A model generated the notes under the pieces. The model made no database searches. It was not told the origin of the DNA and saw only the letters and a program-made list of their open reading frames with translations. Source: Massilia aquatica (GTDB lineage Bacteria; Pseudomonadota; Gammaproteobacteria; Burkholderiales; Burkholderiaceae_D). From it: a DNA stretch of 64,000 nucleotides. The translations under genes were made by a program, and so were the position numbers. The DNA lies in the NCBI RefSeq assembly GCF_011682045.1, contig NZ_VVIW01000003.1, positions 461,651 to 525,650 on the forward strand. The letters are read 5' to 3'. Shown here in pieces: positions 33,188 through 41,696 of the stretch (the stretch's first letter is position 1; each line of letters starts with the position of its first letter).

Positions 33188-34975
33188 ATGAGTCAATTCG
33201 AATACCCGCGCCCCCAGCTCGTGCGCGAGCAATGGATCAGCCTGAACGGCCCGTGGAAATTCATGTTCGACGACGGGCGGCGCTGCCGCATGCCCGATGG
33301 CGCGACCGCATGGACGCACCAGATCGAGGTGCCGTTCGCGCCCGAAGCGCGCGCCAGCGGCCTGGGCGATACCGGCTTTCACTCGGTGTGCTGGTACGAG
33401 CGCAGCTTCCAGCTCACGCCGCACAGCGGGCGCACCATCCTGCATTTTGGCGCGGTCGACTACCGCGCCCGGGTCTGGGTCAACCAGCACCTGGTGGCCG
33501 AGCACGAGGGCGGGCACACGCCGTTCTCGGCCGACATCAGCGGCGTACTCGAGGAGGAGGGCGCGCAGCTCGTGACCGTGTACGTCGAGGACGATCCGCA
33601 CGACCTGGCCAAGCCGCGCGGCAAGCAGGACTGGCTGCTCGAAGCGCACTCGATCTGGTATCCGCGCACCACCGGCATCTGGCAGACGGTGTGGATCGAA
33701 CAGGTCGCCTCGACCTACATCCAGAGCTTGCGCTGGACGCCGATCTTCGAAACCTACGAAATCGGTTGCGAAATCTTTGCCACCGGCGACATCACCGAAG
33801 AACTGTTCGTCGAAGTCAAGATCTGGCACGGCGACAACCTGCTGGCGGACGACCACTACAAGCTGCTCGGCCACGAGGCCAACCGCAAGATTTCCCTGTC
33901 CGACCCCGGCATCGACGATTCGCGCAACGAACTGCTGTGGAGCCCCGAGCGGCCCACCCTGCTCAATGCCGAGGTGACCCTGCACCACCGTGGCCAGGTG
34001 CTCGACGTGGTGCGTTCCTACACGGCGCTGCGCTCGGTGGCGATCAACCGCGACCGCTTCATGCTCAACGGGCGCGCCTACGCGCTGCGGCTGGTGCTCG
34101 ACCAGGGCTACTGGCCCGAGTCGCTGCTGACGGCGCCCTCCGACCTGGCCCTGAAACGCGATGTCGAGCTGGCCAGGGCGATGGGCTTTAACGGCGTGCG
34201 CAAGCACCAGAAAATCGAAGACCCGCGCTACCTGTACTGGGCCGACCGGCTGGGCCTGCTGGTGTGGGAAGAAATGCCCTCGGCCTACCGTTTCAGTCCC
34301 AAGGCCATCACGCGCATGGTGCGCGAATGGACCGAGGCCATCGAGCGCGACTACAGCCACCCGTGCATCATCGTCTGGGTCGCCTTCAACGAATCGTGGG
34401 GCGTGCCGAACCTGACCCTCACGCAAGCCCACCGCAACGCGGTCGAGGCCCTGTACCACCTGACCCGCACGCTCGACGCCACGCGCCCGGTGATCGGCAA
34501 CGATGGCTGGGAAGCCTCGGCCACCGACATCCTCGGCATCCACGACTACGACTGCAGTCCCGAGCGGCTGGCGGCGCGCTACACCACCAGCGAGCCGACC
34601 CGCACCCTGTTCGACCAGCGCCGCCCGGGCGGACGCATCCTCACCCTGGACGGCTTTCCGCACCGCGGCCAGCCGATCGTGCTGACCGAGTTCGGCGGCA
34701 TCGCTTTTGATAAGCACGGCGCCGGCGAGCGTACCTGGGGCTATTCGCGCGCCCGCACCGAAGACAGTTTCCTCGACCTGTACCGGCGCCTGCTCACGGT
34801 GGTCAATACCACGACCATGTTCAGCGGCTTTTGCTACACCCAGTTCAGCGACACCTTCCAGGAAGCGAACGGCCTGCTGTGCGCCGACCGCACGCCCAAG
34901 GTCCCGCTCGAACTGATCCGCGCGGCCACGCGCAACGACCACGAGAAGGAGGATTGCTATCCGGGATTTTCCTGA
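33188..34975 (+). CDS. Glycoside hydrolase family 2 protein (beta-galactosidase/glucuronidase-like)
   Basis: 595 residues without a signal peptide. Sugar-binding beta-sandwich domains (residues about 1-290) are followed by a TIM barrel with both catalytic glutamates: VAFNESWGV (acid/base) and LTEFGGIAF (nucleophile). GH2 enzymes cleave beta-linked galactose, glucuronate or mannose. It ends 96 bases before the glycosyltransferase/mutase fusion on the same strand, so it may trim a galactose-containing glycan. AAGGAA precedes the ATG at 33188. Confidence 0.9.
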   Translation: MSQFEYPRPQLVREQWISLNGPWKFMFDDGRRCRMPDGATAWTHQIEVPFAPEARASGLGDTGFHSVCWYERSFQLTPHSGRTILHFGAVDYRARVWVNQHLVAEHEGGHTPFSADISGVLEEEGAQLVTVYVEDDPHDLAKPRGKQDWLLEAHSIWYPRTTGIWQTVWIEQVASTYIQSLRWTPIFETYEIGCEIFATGDITEELFVEVKIWHGDNLLADDHYKLLGHEANRKISLSDPGIDDSRNELLWSPERPTLLNAEVTLHHRGQVLDVVRSYTALRSVAINRDRFMLNGRAYALRLVLDQGYWPESLLTAPSDLALKRDVELARAMGFNGVRKHQKIEDPRYLYWADRLGLLVWEEMPSAYRFSPKAITRMVREWTEAIERDYSHPCIIVWVAFNESWGVPNLTLTQAHRNAVEALYHLTRTLDATRPVIGNDGWEASATDILGIHDYDCSPERLAARYTTSEPTRTLFDQRRPGGRILTLDGFPHRGQPIVLTEFGGIAFDKHGAGERTWGYSRARTEDSFLDLYRRLLTVVNTTTMFSGFCYTQFSDTFQEANGLLCADRTPKVPLELIRAATRNDHEKEDCYPGFS

Positions 34976-35071
34976 CCAGCCGCCTTCCTCACCCGCGCAC
35001 GACGACGCTGCGGGTTCGCAGGAGACCACACAGCCAACCACATACGCCCGGGACGGGCGAAAGGAGATCAC

Positions 35072-37753
35072 ATGTCGACCATCATCGTTTTTTGCCACCT
35101 GCGCTGGGACTTTGTTTACCAGCGGCCGCAGCAGTTGTTATCGCGGCTGGCGCACCATTTCCGCATCCTCTTTGTGGAGGAGCCCGTTCACGACGATGGC
35201 GACAGCTTCATGGAACAATCGAGTCCGGTCCCGAATGTGACCGTGTTGCGGCCGCACACGCCGGTGCATGCGCCGGGTTTCCACGACGACCAGATCCGCC
35301 TGCTGCAACCGCTGCTGGCCGGCCTGGCGCCGCCCGGCGAGCGGCCCATCGTCTGGTTCTATACGCCGATGGCCCTGCCGCTGCTGCAAGAGCTGCACGC
35401 GGGCCTGGTGGTGTACGACTGCATGGACGAGCTGGCGGCGTTCAAGAATCCGCCGCGCCAGCTCCTGCAGCGCGAAACAGCCCTGCTGAACCTGGCCGAC
35501 CTGGTGTTTGCCGGCGGACCGAGCCTGTACCAGGCCAAGCGCGAGCGCCATCCGAACGCGCATTGCTTTCCCAGCAGCGTGGACGTGCGCCACTTCGAGC
35601 GCGCGCTCGGGCGCGACCGTGGTCATCCGCTCCAGGCCGGCATCGGCGCGCCGCGCCTGGGCTTTTACGGCGTGATCGACGAGCGCTTCGACGCCGCCCT
35701 GATCGGCGCGCTGGCCGATGCGCATCCCGACTGGCAACTGGTGATGGTGGGGCCGGTCATGAAGATCGACCCGGCCAGCCTGCCGCAGCGCCCGAACATC
35801 CACTACCTGGGGCAGCAATCGTACCAGGCGCTGCCGGGCCTGCTGGCCGGGTGGGATGTGTGCCTGCTCCCGTTCGCCCTGAATGAGGCCACCCGCTTCA
35901 TCAGTCCGACCAAGGTGCTCGAATACATGGCCGCCGAGCTGCCGATCGTCAGCACCGGCATTGCCGACGTGGCCCGGCCGTATGGCCATGTGGTGGCGAT
36001 CGCGCGCGACGCCGGCGACTTCATCGCGGCGTGCGAAGCGGCCCTGGCGATGACGCCGGAACGGCGCGCCGCGATGTGCGCCACCATGCGCAATATCGTG
36101 GCCGCCACCTCGTGGGACGTCACCGTGGACGCGATGCGGCGCCTGCTGGCCGAGACCACGCCGGGACGCAGCACGGCGCGCTTCAGCGGCGCCGGCTATG
36201 CGGGCGCCGGCTATGCGGGCGCCGGCTATGCGGGCGCCGGCGCGGGGACTGGCAGCGGCAGCGGCAGCGGCAGCGGCGCCACTGTCAACCCGCTGCGCTC
36301 GCAGACCGGCGCGCAGAAGGTGCAGACCGTCATCGTCGGCGCCGGTCCGACCGGGCTGTCCGCAGCCTACCACTTGGGGGAGGGCGCGCTGCTGCTCGAC
36401 AAGAACAGCAGCGTTGGCGGCTGGTGCCGTTCGATCCACGACCAGGGCTTCACCTTCGACCATGCCGGCCACATCATGTTTTCGAACGATCCCTATGTGC
36501 TGTCGCTGTACGAGATGCTGCTCGGGCCGAACCTGCACTGGCAAAACCGCGAAGCCTGGGTCTACAGCAAGCGGGTGTACACGCGCTACCCGTTCCAGGG
36601 TGCGCTGTACGGTTTGCCGCCCAAGGTCATCACCGAATGCATCATCGGCGCCGTGGAAGCGCGCTTCGGCAGCATCGACGGGGCTGCGGCGGCGCCGCCA
36701 CCGTGCGCGGTCAAGCCGGTGGAAGACTGCTGCGCCGATGGAACGGTCGAGGTCGCTCACGGCACGGCCAGCATTGCGCCGCGCAAGCGCGAGAGCCAGA
36801 ACTTCGAAGAATTCATTTACAAGGTATGGGGGCGCGGCATCGCCGAGCACTTCGCCATTCCCTACAACAAAAAGCTGTGGACCGTGCCGCTCTCCGAGAT
36901 GGAAACCTCCTGGCTCGGCGGCAGGGTGCCGCTGCCCGACCTGGAAGACATCATCGAAGGCGCGCTGGAACCGGTCGCCAAGCCGATGGGGCCGAATGCA
37001 CGCTTCGGCTATCCGCTCTCGGGCGGCTTCCAGGCGCTGATGTCCGGTTTTCTGCCGCACATCAAAGGCAGGATCGAGATGAACGCCGAAGCGGCCCAGC
37101 TGCTGCCGCGCGAACATGTGCTGGTGATGGCCGATGGCAGCCGCTACCGTTACGATCACCTGATCAGCACCATGCCCCTGCCCGAGTTGATCAAGCTGAT
37201 CGGCAGTGAAGCGCCGCCCGAGGTGCGGGCGGCGGCCGCGGGCTTGCGTCACTTGTCGGTGCGCTGCGTCAACCTTGGCGTGGCGCGTGAAAACATCACC
37301 GACAAGCACTGGATTTACTATCCCGAAGACACGATTTTCCACCGCATTTTCGTGCAGGGCAACGCCAGTCCTCACTGCAATCCGCCGGGTGGATTCGGGC
37401 TGACCTGCGAGATTTCGTACTCCCCCTGGAAGCCGCTGCCGCTCGACGGCAAGGCGCTGATCGACCGCTGCATCGAAGACTGCATCAAGGTCACCATGCT
37501 CAGGCCCGACGACCGCATCATCACCGCCAACCTGGTCGACATGCCGTATGCGTACGTGGTGTACGACCATGCACGCACGGACAACGTGGCGCTGGTCAAA
37601 GCGTGGCTGGCGCGTTACGACATCGTGCTGGCGGGCCGTTACAGCGAATGGGAGTACTACAATTCCGATCACGCGTTCATCGCCGGCAAGAAGGCGGCGG
37701 AAGCGGTGTTGCGCCAGCGCGCCGATGCGGCCAAGAACGTCGGGTCGGAGTAA
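35072..37753 (+). CDS. Glycosyltransferase fused to UDP-galactopyranose mutase-like flavoprotein
   Basis: 893 residues. Residues 1-370 are a GT-B glycosyltransferase (start IIVFCHLRWDFVYQRPQQLL as in TuaH-like enzymes; donor region RFISPTKVLEYMAAELPIVS). Residues 372-402 are a Gly-rich repeat linker. Residues 415-893 are an FAD oxidoreductase of the UDP-galactopyranose mutase/amine-oxidase fold (VIVGAGPTGLSAAYHL, then DHAGHIMFSND, then ISTMPLPELIKLIG). The mutase would turn UDP-galactopyranose into UDP-galactofuranose for the attached transferase; this is inference. The ribosome site AAAGGAG precedes ATG 35072. Confidence 0.8.
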   Translation: MSTIIVFCHLRWDFVYQRPQQLLSRLAHHFRILFVEEPVHDDGDSFMEQSSPVPNVTVLRPHTPVHAPGFHDDQIRLLQPLLAGLAPPGERPIVWFYTPMALPLLQELHAGLVVYDCMDELAAFKNPPRQLLQRETALLNLADLVFAGGPSLYQAKRERHPNAHCFPSSVDVRHFERALGRDRGHPLQAGIGAPRLGFYGVIDERFDAALIGALADAHPDWQLVMVGPVMKIDPASLPQRPNIHYLGQQSYQALPGLLAGWDVCLLPFALNEATRFISPTKVLEYMAAELPIVSTGIADVARPYGHVVAIARDAGDFIAACEAALAMTPERRAAMCATMRNIVAATSWDVTVDAMRRLLAETTPGRSTARFSGAGYAGAGYAGAGYAGAGAGTGSGSGSGSGATVNPLRSQTGAQKVQTVIVGAGPTGLSAAYHLGEGALLLDKNSSVGGWCRSIHDQGFTFDHAGHIMFSNDPYVLSLYEMLLGPNLHWQNREAWVYSKRVYTRYPFQGALYGLPPKVITECIIGAVEARFGSIDGAAAAPPPCAVKPVEDCCADGTVEVAHGTASIAPRKRESQNFEEFIYKVWGRGIAEHFAIPYNKKLWTVPLSEMETSWLGGRVPLPDLEDIIEGALEPVAKPMGPNARFGYPLSGGFQALMSGFLPHIKGRIEMNAEAAQLLPREHVLVMADGSRYRYDHLISTMPLPELIKLIGSEAPPEVRAAAAGLRHLSVRCVNLGVARENITDKHWIYYPEDTIFHRIFVQGNASPHCNPPGGFGLTCEISYSPWKPLPLDGKALIDRCIEDCIKVTMLRPDDRIITANLVDMPYAYVVYDHARTDNVALVKAWLARYDIVLAGRYSEWEYYNSDHAFIAGKKAAEAVLRQRADAAKNVGSE
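36188..36280 (+). repeat. Linker repeats inside the fusion gene
   Basis: Three exact 15-base units (36188-36232) encoding GAGYA are followed by a degenerate unit and four copies of GGCAGC (36251-36274) encoding Gly-Ser. All repeats keep the reading frame, so copy number can change linker length without breaking the protein. Confidence 0.9.
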
Positions 37754-37931
37754 GCTTGCGTTGACCTGTCGCGCACTTGGGGCCAAGTGCGCTGATGTCG
37801 CCTGATGGCTGGGTCATGCCTGCCGCTTGCGCCGACGGGCGTCCTTGCCGGCTTGTCGTTCCCACCACGGGGAAGACGGTGACAGTGCCAGCGCGTAAAA
37901 CGTTCTGGCGCGTGAAACGTGTCAGCGGCTA

Positions 37932-37991
37932 ACACGGGTAGCGACAACACGTGTAGCGACAACCCGCGTAGCAACAACAGGTGTAGCAACT
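37932..37991. repeat. Minisatellite, four 15-bp units
   Basis: Four units of the form ACACGTGTAGCGACA with a few changes. It lies in the 361-base gap 37754-38114, which holds no gene. Confidence 0.8.
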
Positions 37992-38022
37992 ACGGCGCGT
38001 CATCGGCTGCGACATGCCGGTG

Positions 38023-38090
38023 GGTAGAGCCAGCCAGTCGGTAGCGCCAGCCAGTGGGTAGAGTCAGCCAGTCGGTAGAGCCAGCCAGTG
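38023..38090. repeat. Minisatellite, four 17-bp units
   Basis: Four units of the form GGTAGAGCCAGCCAGTC at exact 17-base steps (38023, 38040, 38057, 38074). It lies 31 bases after the 15-bp minisatellite and ends just behind the lipoprotein gene on the opposite strand. Confidence 0.85.
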
Positions 38091-38114
38091 GCCGGCCCCC
38101 ATTATCCAGTGCTG

Positions 38115-38870
38115 CTAACGCTCGATTGTGCCACCCGACATGCGCACGCGGTCGCCGGTAGCGAACGATGGCGCCGTTTCCTGTGTGACGACCTGGGTCG
38201 CGCCATCGTCCATTTTCAGGGTGATGCGGTAGACGCGTTCGCCGGTCATGGTGCCGCCGCTGGTGCCGGTGCTGCCGGCGCTGCCGGTGGAACCAGTCGA
38301 TCCTCCGCTACCCGCCGTCCCGCTGGTCTGGCGTGGCACGACTTCGATCTTGCTCACGGTACTGTTGGGCATGCCTCCCGACGCGCCGGAAGGGCTCGTT
38401 CCACTGGCCATGCTGCCGCCCGACTGGGTGCTTCCCGCCGCGGTTGAACTGCCCGCGCCCGCCATGGAACTGTCCATGCCGCTGCCGCTACCTGAGCTGC
38501 CCGAGCCCGCCATGCTGCCGCCGCTCCCGGTCGACATGGAGCTGCCGCTGCCCGTGGTGCTTCCGGTCGAGGTCGACGTCGAGCCGCCGGTGCCCGCGCT
38601 GCTGCCCGTGCCGGTGTCGGCCATGCTTCCGCTGCCGCCGGTGGCGCTGGTCTGGCTGCTGCCGCCGGTTCCCGTGCTACCGCTGCCGCCGCTTCCTGAA
38701 CTGCCGGCCGCGCCGCCGCTGTCGGTCGTGCCGCTTCCTGCCGACGCCGTGCTCGCCGAGGTGTCTGGGCTGGTGCTGCTGGCCGTGTCGCTGCCGTTCA
38801 TGCCGGTGGAACTGCAGGCCGCCAGGGCCAGCAAGCCCGCCAAGAGCACGCTTTGTTCGATACGCTTCAT
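38115..38870 (-). CDS. Gly/Ser/Thr-rich lipoprotein with C-terminal small domain
   Basis: 251 residues. Lipobox LALAAC (Cys19) is followed by about 160 residues of Gly, Ser, Thr and Ala only, then a conserved-looking C-terminal 50 residues (ERVYRITLKMDDGATQVVTQ, then FATGDRVRMSGG) like the ends of glycine-zipper/SlyB-type lipoproteins. The low-complexity part would be a long flexible stalk. An FNR/CRP-like palindrome lies about 110 bases upstream. Confidence 0.7.
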   Translation of the reverse strand: MKRIEQSVLLAGLLALAACSSTGMNGSDTASSTSPDTSASTASAGSGTTDSGGAAGSSGSGGSGSTGTGGSSQTSATGGSGSMADTGTGSSAGTGGSTSTSTGSTTGSGSSMSTGSGGSMAGSGSSGSGSGMDSSMAGAGSSTAAGSTQSGGSMASGTSPSGASGGMPNSTVSKIEVVPRQTSGTAGSGGSTGSTGSAGSTGTSGGTMTGERVYRITLKMDDGATQVVTQETAPSFATGDRVRMSGGTIER

Positions 38871-38977
38871 GATCAACTCCTTTGGTTGGGTGTCTTCCTT
38901 GTGTGCGTGACAATGCCGCGTGCCACTGGGGTAAGAGCGGGCATTTGAACTAACGTTCCCATGCATTCATGTGCCTT

Positions 38978-38991
38978 TTGACACAGGTCAA
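38978..38991. promoter_or_regulatory. FNR/CRP-family-like palindrome
   Basis: TTGACACAGGTCAA has perfect TTGAC/GTCAA arms around four bases, the form bound by FNR/Anr-type oxygen regulators. It is 108 bases before the lipoprotein start at 38870. The rest of the 38871-39307 gap shows no gene I can support. Confidence 0.4.
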
Positions 38992-39307
38992 ACAATAAGC
39001 AGATTGTCTTGAATTTTTCGGGGAGGATGGGAATGGCGCAAAGACGGCGCAGTGCACGCTTGATACAGCGCAAATCCCCGTTTCTTTGACCAGGCAATAA
39101 TTTTTCTACTGAATTTTTTGCGAGTTTTCCATGCCTGCCACTTCACTCTCCAGCCTGATCATTGACCTGGTCGCTTCGATGGAATCGAGCGTCACCAGCC
39201 TGCGCGAGCATCATTACTCGCAACAGGCGGTGCGGCGCCTCGTGCGCGAGGCGCAACCGCTTGACGGTGGCATTGGCGCTGGCGTGACGTCGCCCGGCGC
39301 GGCAGTA

Positions 39308-39736
39308 CTAGCGGGAACGCGCCTGCGGCAGAAATGCCCAGAGCAGGCCCGCGGTGACGAGTGCGGCATTGCAGTCGACCATCCAGTCGCCGACTGCGCC
39401 TGTACGGTACGGTAAAAAACTCTGCACCAGTTCGTCCAGCGCGCCCATGACCATCACGGTCAGCACCGATTTGATGGCGCGTTCGCGTGCACTGCCCAGG
39501 CTGCCGGTAAACAAGAGGAAGGTGATGGTGCCGTAGGCCAGCGAGTGCAGCACGATGCCGGACGCCACGGTCCCAATTTCGGCGCGCGCCCCAGGCAGGG
39601 AACCCATGATGAGAATGGCGGCGTAGATCGCGAGCGCGGTGCCGTAGCGCAACTTGCGCAGGCGTTCATCGAGAACAAGCAGGGAAAGCAGGGCGGACAT
39701 GACAGGGAGCGTGAGGGAAAACCGCCACCTTACCAT
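39308..39736 (-). CDS. VanZ-family membrane protein
   Basis: About 142 residues with four hydrophobic helices. The VanZ-type end is present: VMVMGALDELVQSFLPYRTG, then VGDWMVDCNAALVTAGLL. VanZ-like proteins are linked to glycopeptide tolerance or envelope metabolism, but most are uncharacterised. The start is uncertain: ATG 39736 or 39700, neither with a strong ribosome site. Confidence 0.75.
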   Translation of the reverse strand: MVRWRFSLTLPVMSALLSLLVLDERLRKLRYGTALAIYAAILIMGSLPGARAEIGTVASGIVLHSLAYGTITFLLFTGSLGSARERAIKSVLTVMVMGALDELVQSFLPYRTGAVGDWMVDCNAALVTAGLLWAFLPQARSR

Positions 39737-39801
39737 GCCGGCCGCCGCGCAGGCGCGGCCGGCATATTGTTTGCCCAATAATGTTTTACCCGAATGGGCA
39801 C

Positions 39802-40128
39802 TCAGATCGTCAGTGCGGGCGCGCCGTTGGGGTAGCGGGCGTCAAAGCAGCCGTGGCACTCGGCACAGAACAGATGGGCCACACGGACGGCACGCTGGCG
39901 CAAGACCAGCTTGAGATGGGAATGATTGCAGTTCGGACAAGTCTCGCGAACCGTACCGAAGGTGATCAGTTCGACCGGGGCATGATCGCTGTCGAGGTGG
40001 TCGACGACCGTGTTGGGGTTGAGTTCGCTCAGGACGAGGGTGTCGTCCGGGGTGTGGCGCTGGCGGCGGCTGGCGTTTGCCTGTTGATAAAGTGGCTCGG
40101 ATAGTGCATCAAGGACATATTCGCTCAT
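39802..40128 (-). CDS. Zinc-ribbon-like hypothetical protein
   Basis: 108 residues, GGAG upstream of ATG 40128. Two Cys pairs, CPNC in the middle and CAECHGC near the C-terminus, are spaced like a zinc ribbon. The N-terminal part is polar without known motifs. A minus-strand terminator at 40268-40297 lies between this gene and the sequence upstream of it, so it must have its own promoter. Confidence 0.6.
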   Translation of the reverse strand: MSEYVLDALSEPLYQQANASRRQRHTPDDTLVLSELNPNTVVDHLDSDHAPVELITFGTVRETCPNCNHSHLKLVLRQRAVRVAHLFCAECHGCFDARYPNGAPALTI

Positions 40129-40265
40129 TCTTATCGCTCCGCTTGGCTGGCCAATGGTTATGAAAAAAGCTCGAGGAACTTCATGATAGATGAATGGGCG
40201 CCAGCTTCAAGCCTTTGCGTCATCTTTTTGCCCGTCCTAGTCAAAGGAACAGGAAAAAGTGTTGC

Positions 40266-40403
40266 GCCAAAAAAAAGCCCGCTTGTGGGAGCGGGCTAAA
40301 CCCAAGATCGGGCCAAGAGATCGTCAATTCGGAGTGGTGTGCCGCCCTCTGGGTCGACACACCTGGCTGCCAGTCACGCATATCGGTTACGTGTACAGCA
40401 GAT
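40266..40403 (-). ncRNA. Candidate small RNA with its own terminator
   Basis: The minus strand has two intrinsic terminators about 250 bases apart. The one at 40516-40545 is placed to end the ohr transcript, so the second (40268-40297) needs a transcript starting between them. A TATACT -10-like hexamer lies at 40415-40410 (minus). The roughly 137-base product has no ORF of note and holds an internal hairpin (GGTGTG/CACACC). No clear -35 box; purely a structural prediction. Confidence 0.3.
40268..40297 (-). terminator. Intrinsic terminator, minus strand (distal)
   Basis: AGCCCGCT/AGCGGGCT stem with a 6-base loop and, on the minus strand, a following run of eight T residues. Confidence 0.75.
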
Positions 40404-40515
40404 GAAGCAAGTATAGGCAGGCAATGTTACGCAGCTATGACACTGCGCAACATTCTCGAAAGTGGGAAGATAATTTCCGGAAGCATCCGGGCTGGCTGCG
40501 CACTGGCGGCCAGGC

Positions 40516-40545
40516 AAAAAAAAGCCCGCTGATGAAAGCGGGCTT
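40516..40545 (-). terminator. Intrinsic terminator of the ohr gene
   Basis: AAGCCCGCT/AGCGGGCTT stem, 6-base loop, followed on the minus strand by a run of eight T residues. It is about 120 bases behind the ohr stop. A further inverted repeat AGACAGGTGCA/TGCACCTGTCT (40574-40647) lies between. Confidence 0.8.
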
Positions 40546-40665
40546 AAACTATTTTCTTGGAGGAAGATAGTGGAGACAGGTGCAATTATGCGGGTCGGGC
40601 ACTTATATGTCTAATTGCCTTTTCGGATACCAGACATGCACCTGTCTTATATCTGATGCGGTCGC

Positions 40666-41088
40666 TTAAACCGTGACGCTCAGGTCGACGTCGATGTTGC
40701 CGCGTGTTGCGTTCGAGTATGGGCAAACTTCATGTGCCTTGTCCACGGCAGCCTGGGCCGTTGCCTGGTCCATGCCCGGGGTGTTGACCACCAGCTTGAT
40801 GGTCAGGCCGAAGCCGCCTTTGTCGTTCGGGCCCACGCCGACCGAGGCGTCGATGCGGGTGTCCGCTGGAACCGGGGTTTTCAGCGCGCCGCTGACCAGT
40901 TTCAGGGCCGACAGGAAGCAAGCCGCATAGCCTGCCGCGAACAGTTGCTCGGGATTGGTGCCGTCGCCGCCCGCGCCACCCAGTGCCTTCGGGGTCGACA
41001 GTTTGACATCCAGGACCTTGTCATCGGAAACTGCGCGGCCATCACGACCACCGGTTGCTGTTGCGTGTGCTGTGTAGAGAACTTGCAT
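40666..41088 (-). CDS. ohr: Organic hydroperoxide reductase Ohr
   Basis: 140 residues, OsmC/Ohr superfamily. Start MQVLYTAHATATGGRDGRA with the conserved Arg16; the two redox Cys residues are C57 (YAACFLSAL) and C122 (HEVCPYSNATRGN). It reduces organic hydroperoxides with lipoyl thiols as electron source. The promoter and a palindromic OhrR operator are visible just upstream (41137-41165), and the ohrR gene lies beyond it. Confidence 0.95.
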   Translation of the reverse strand: MQVLYTAHATATGGRDGRAVSDDKVLDVKLSTPKALGGAGGDGTNPEQLFAAGYAACFLSALKLVSGALKTPVPADTRIDASVGVGPNDKGGFGLTIKLVVNTPGMDQATAQAAVDKAHEVCPYSNATRGNIDVDLSVTV

Positions 41089-41136
41089 GGTAACTCCTTG
41101 GTTGGGTTGGGACGGCAACGCTGTGCCGATGGGAGA

Positions 41137-41165
41137 ACTATAGCGAACAATTCAATTGTGTGCAA
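41137..41165 (-). promoter_or_regulatory. ohr promoter
   Basis: On the minus strand TTGCAC and TATAGT are separated by 17 bases, about 50 bases before the ohr start. The OhrR operator fills the spacer. Confidence 0.7.
41147..41159. promoter_or_regulatory. OhrR operator
   Basis: ACAATTCAATTGT is a perfect 13-base palindrome with the half-sites known for OhrR boxes (TACAATT-type). Its position between -35 and -10 of ohr fits repression that is lifted when the OhrR Cys is oxidised. Confidence 0.75.
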
Positions 41166-41194
41166 TCGTTTTATTTGGATGTGTTGATGGCAAA

Positions 41195-41213
41195 GGCGGG
41201 GCTCAGCCCCGCC
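41195..41213 (-). terminator. Possible terminator of the SDR-ohrR operon
   Basis: GGCGGGGC/GCCCCGCC stem with a 3-base loop, only three T residues behind it on the minus strand. It lies 7 bases behind the ohrR stop. Confidence 0.4.
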
Positions 41214-41219
41214 GTGTCA

Positions 41220-41696
41220 TCAGTCGTGGTCTTCCATCGCCTTGAACAGGTCGTCGCGCACGCCCGACAGCTCGCTGCGCATGCGTCCCAGCGCGGCCAG
41301 TTCCTGCCCGCTGGCGCACAGCACCTGTTCCGGAATCGCTTCGGCCTGGACCCGCAGCGCCTGGCCCTGGGCGGTCAGCACGATGCGCACCTGGCGCTCG
41401 TCATGCGGATCGCGGTTGCGCGAGAGCAGGCCGTTCGCTTCCAGGCGCTTGAGCAGCGGCGTGAGCGTGCCCGAATCGAGAAACAGGCGCGCCCCGATAT
41501 CCTTGACCAGGATCGCATCCTGTTCCCACAGCACCAGCATCACCAGGTATTGCGGGTAGGTCAGGCCGAGCCGGTCGAGCATCGGCTTGTAGGTCTTGGT
41601 CATCGCGTGCGAGGCTGAATACAGGGCGAAGCAGAACTGGTTTTCCAGCGCAAGCATGTTGATCCCTGCCGGCAGCGGTTGTTTGGTTTGGCTCAT
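41220..41696 (-). CDS. ohrR: MarR-family peroxide-sensing regulator OhrR
   Basis: 158 residues. The N-terminal sensing Cys (C22 in LENQFCFALYSA) and the winged helix (LTYPQYLVMLVLWEQ, SGTLTPLLKRLEANGLL, RDPHDERQVRIVLT) match OhrR. It should repress ohr through the operator at 41147-41159. Its ATG overlaps the stop of the SDR gene upstream (41693-41696), so the two are co-translated. Confidence 0.92.
   Translation of the reverse strand: MSQTKQPLPAGINMLALENQFCFALYSASHAMTKTYKPMLDRLGLTYPQYLVMLVLWEQDAILVKDIGARLFLDSGTLTPLLKRLEANGLLSRNRDPHDERQVRIVLTAQGQALRVQAEAIPEQVLCASGQELAALGRMRSELSGVRDDLFKAMEDHD

Noticed and set aside
36188..36280. Considered as a CRISPR-like or phase-variable repeat
   Set aside because: Units of 15 and 6 bases are contiguous without spacers and keep the frame, so they are a protein linker and not an array or an on/off switch.
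39131..39415. Possible 94-residue plus-strand gene starting MPATSLSSLIIDL
   Set aside because: No ribosome site, about a third overlaps the VanZ gene on the other strand, and the C-terminal part is the shadow of that gene.
40194..40532. A 112-residue plus-strand frame upstream of ohr
   Set aside because: It crosses an intrinsic terminator hairpin and has no ribosome site or domain.
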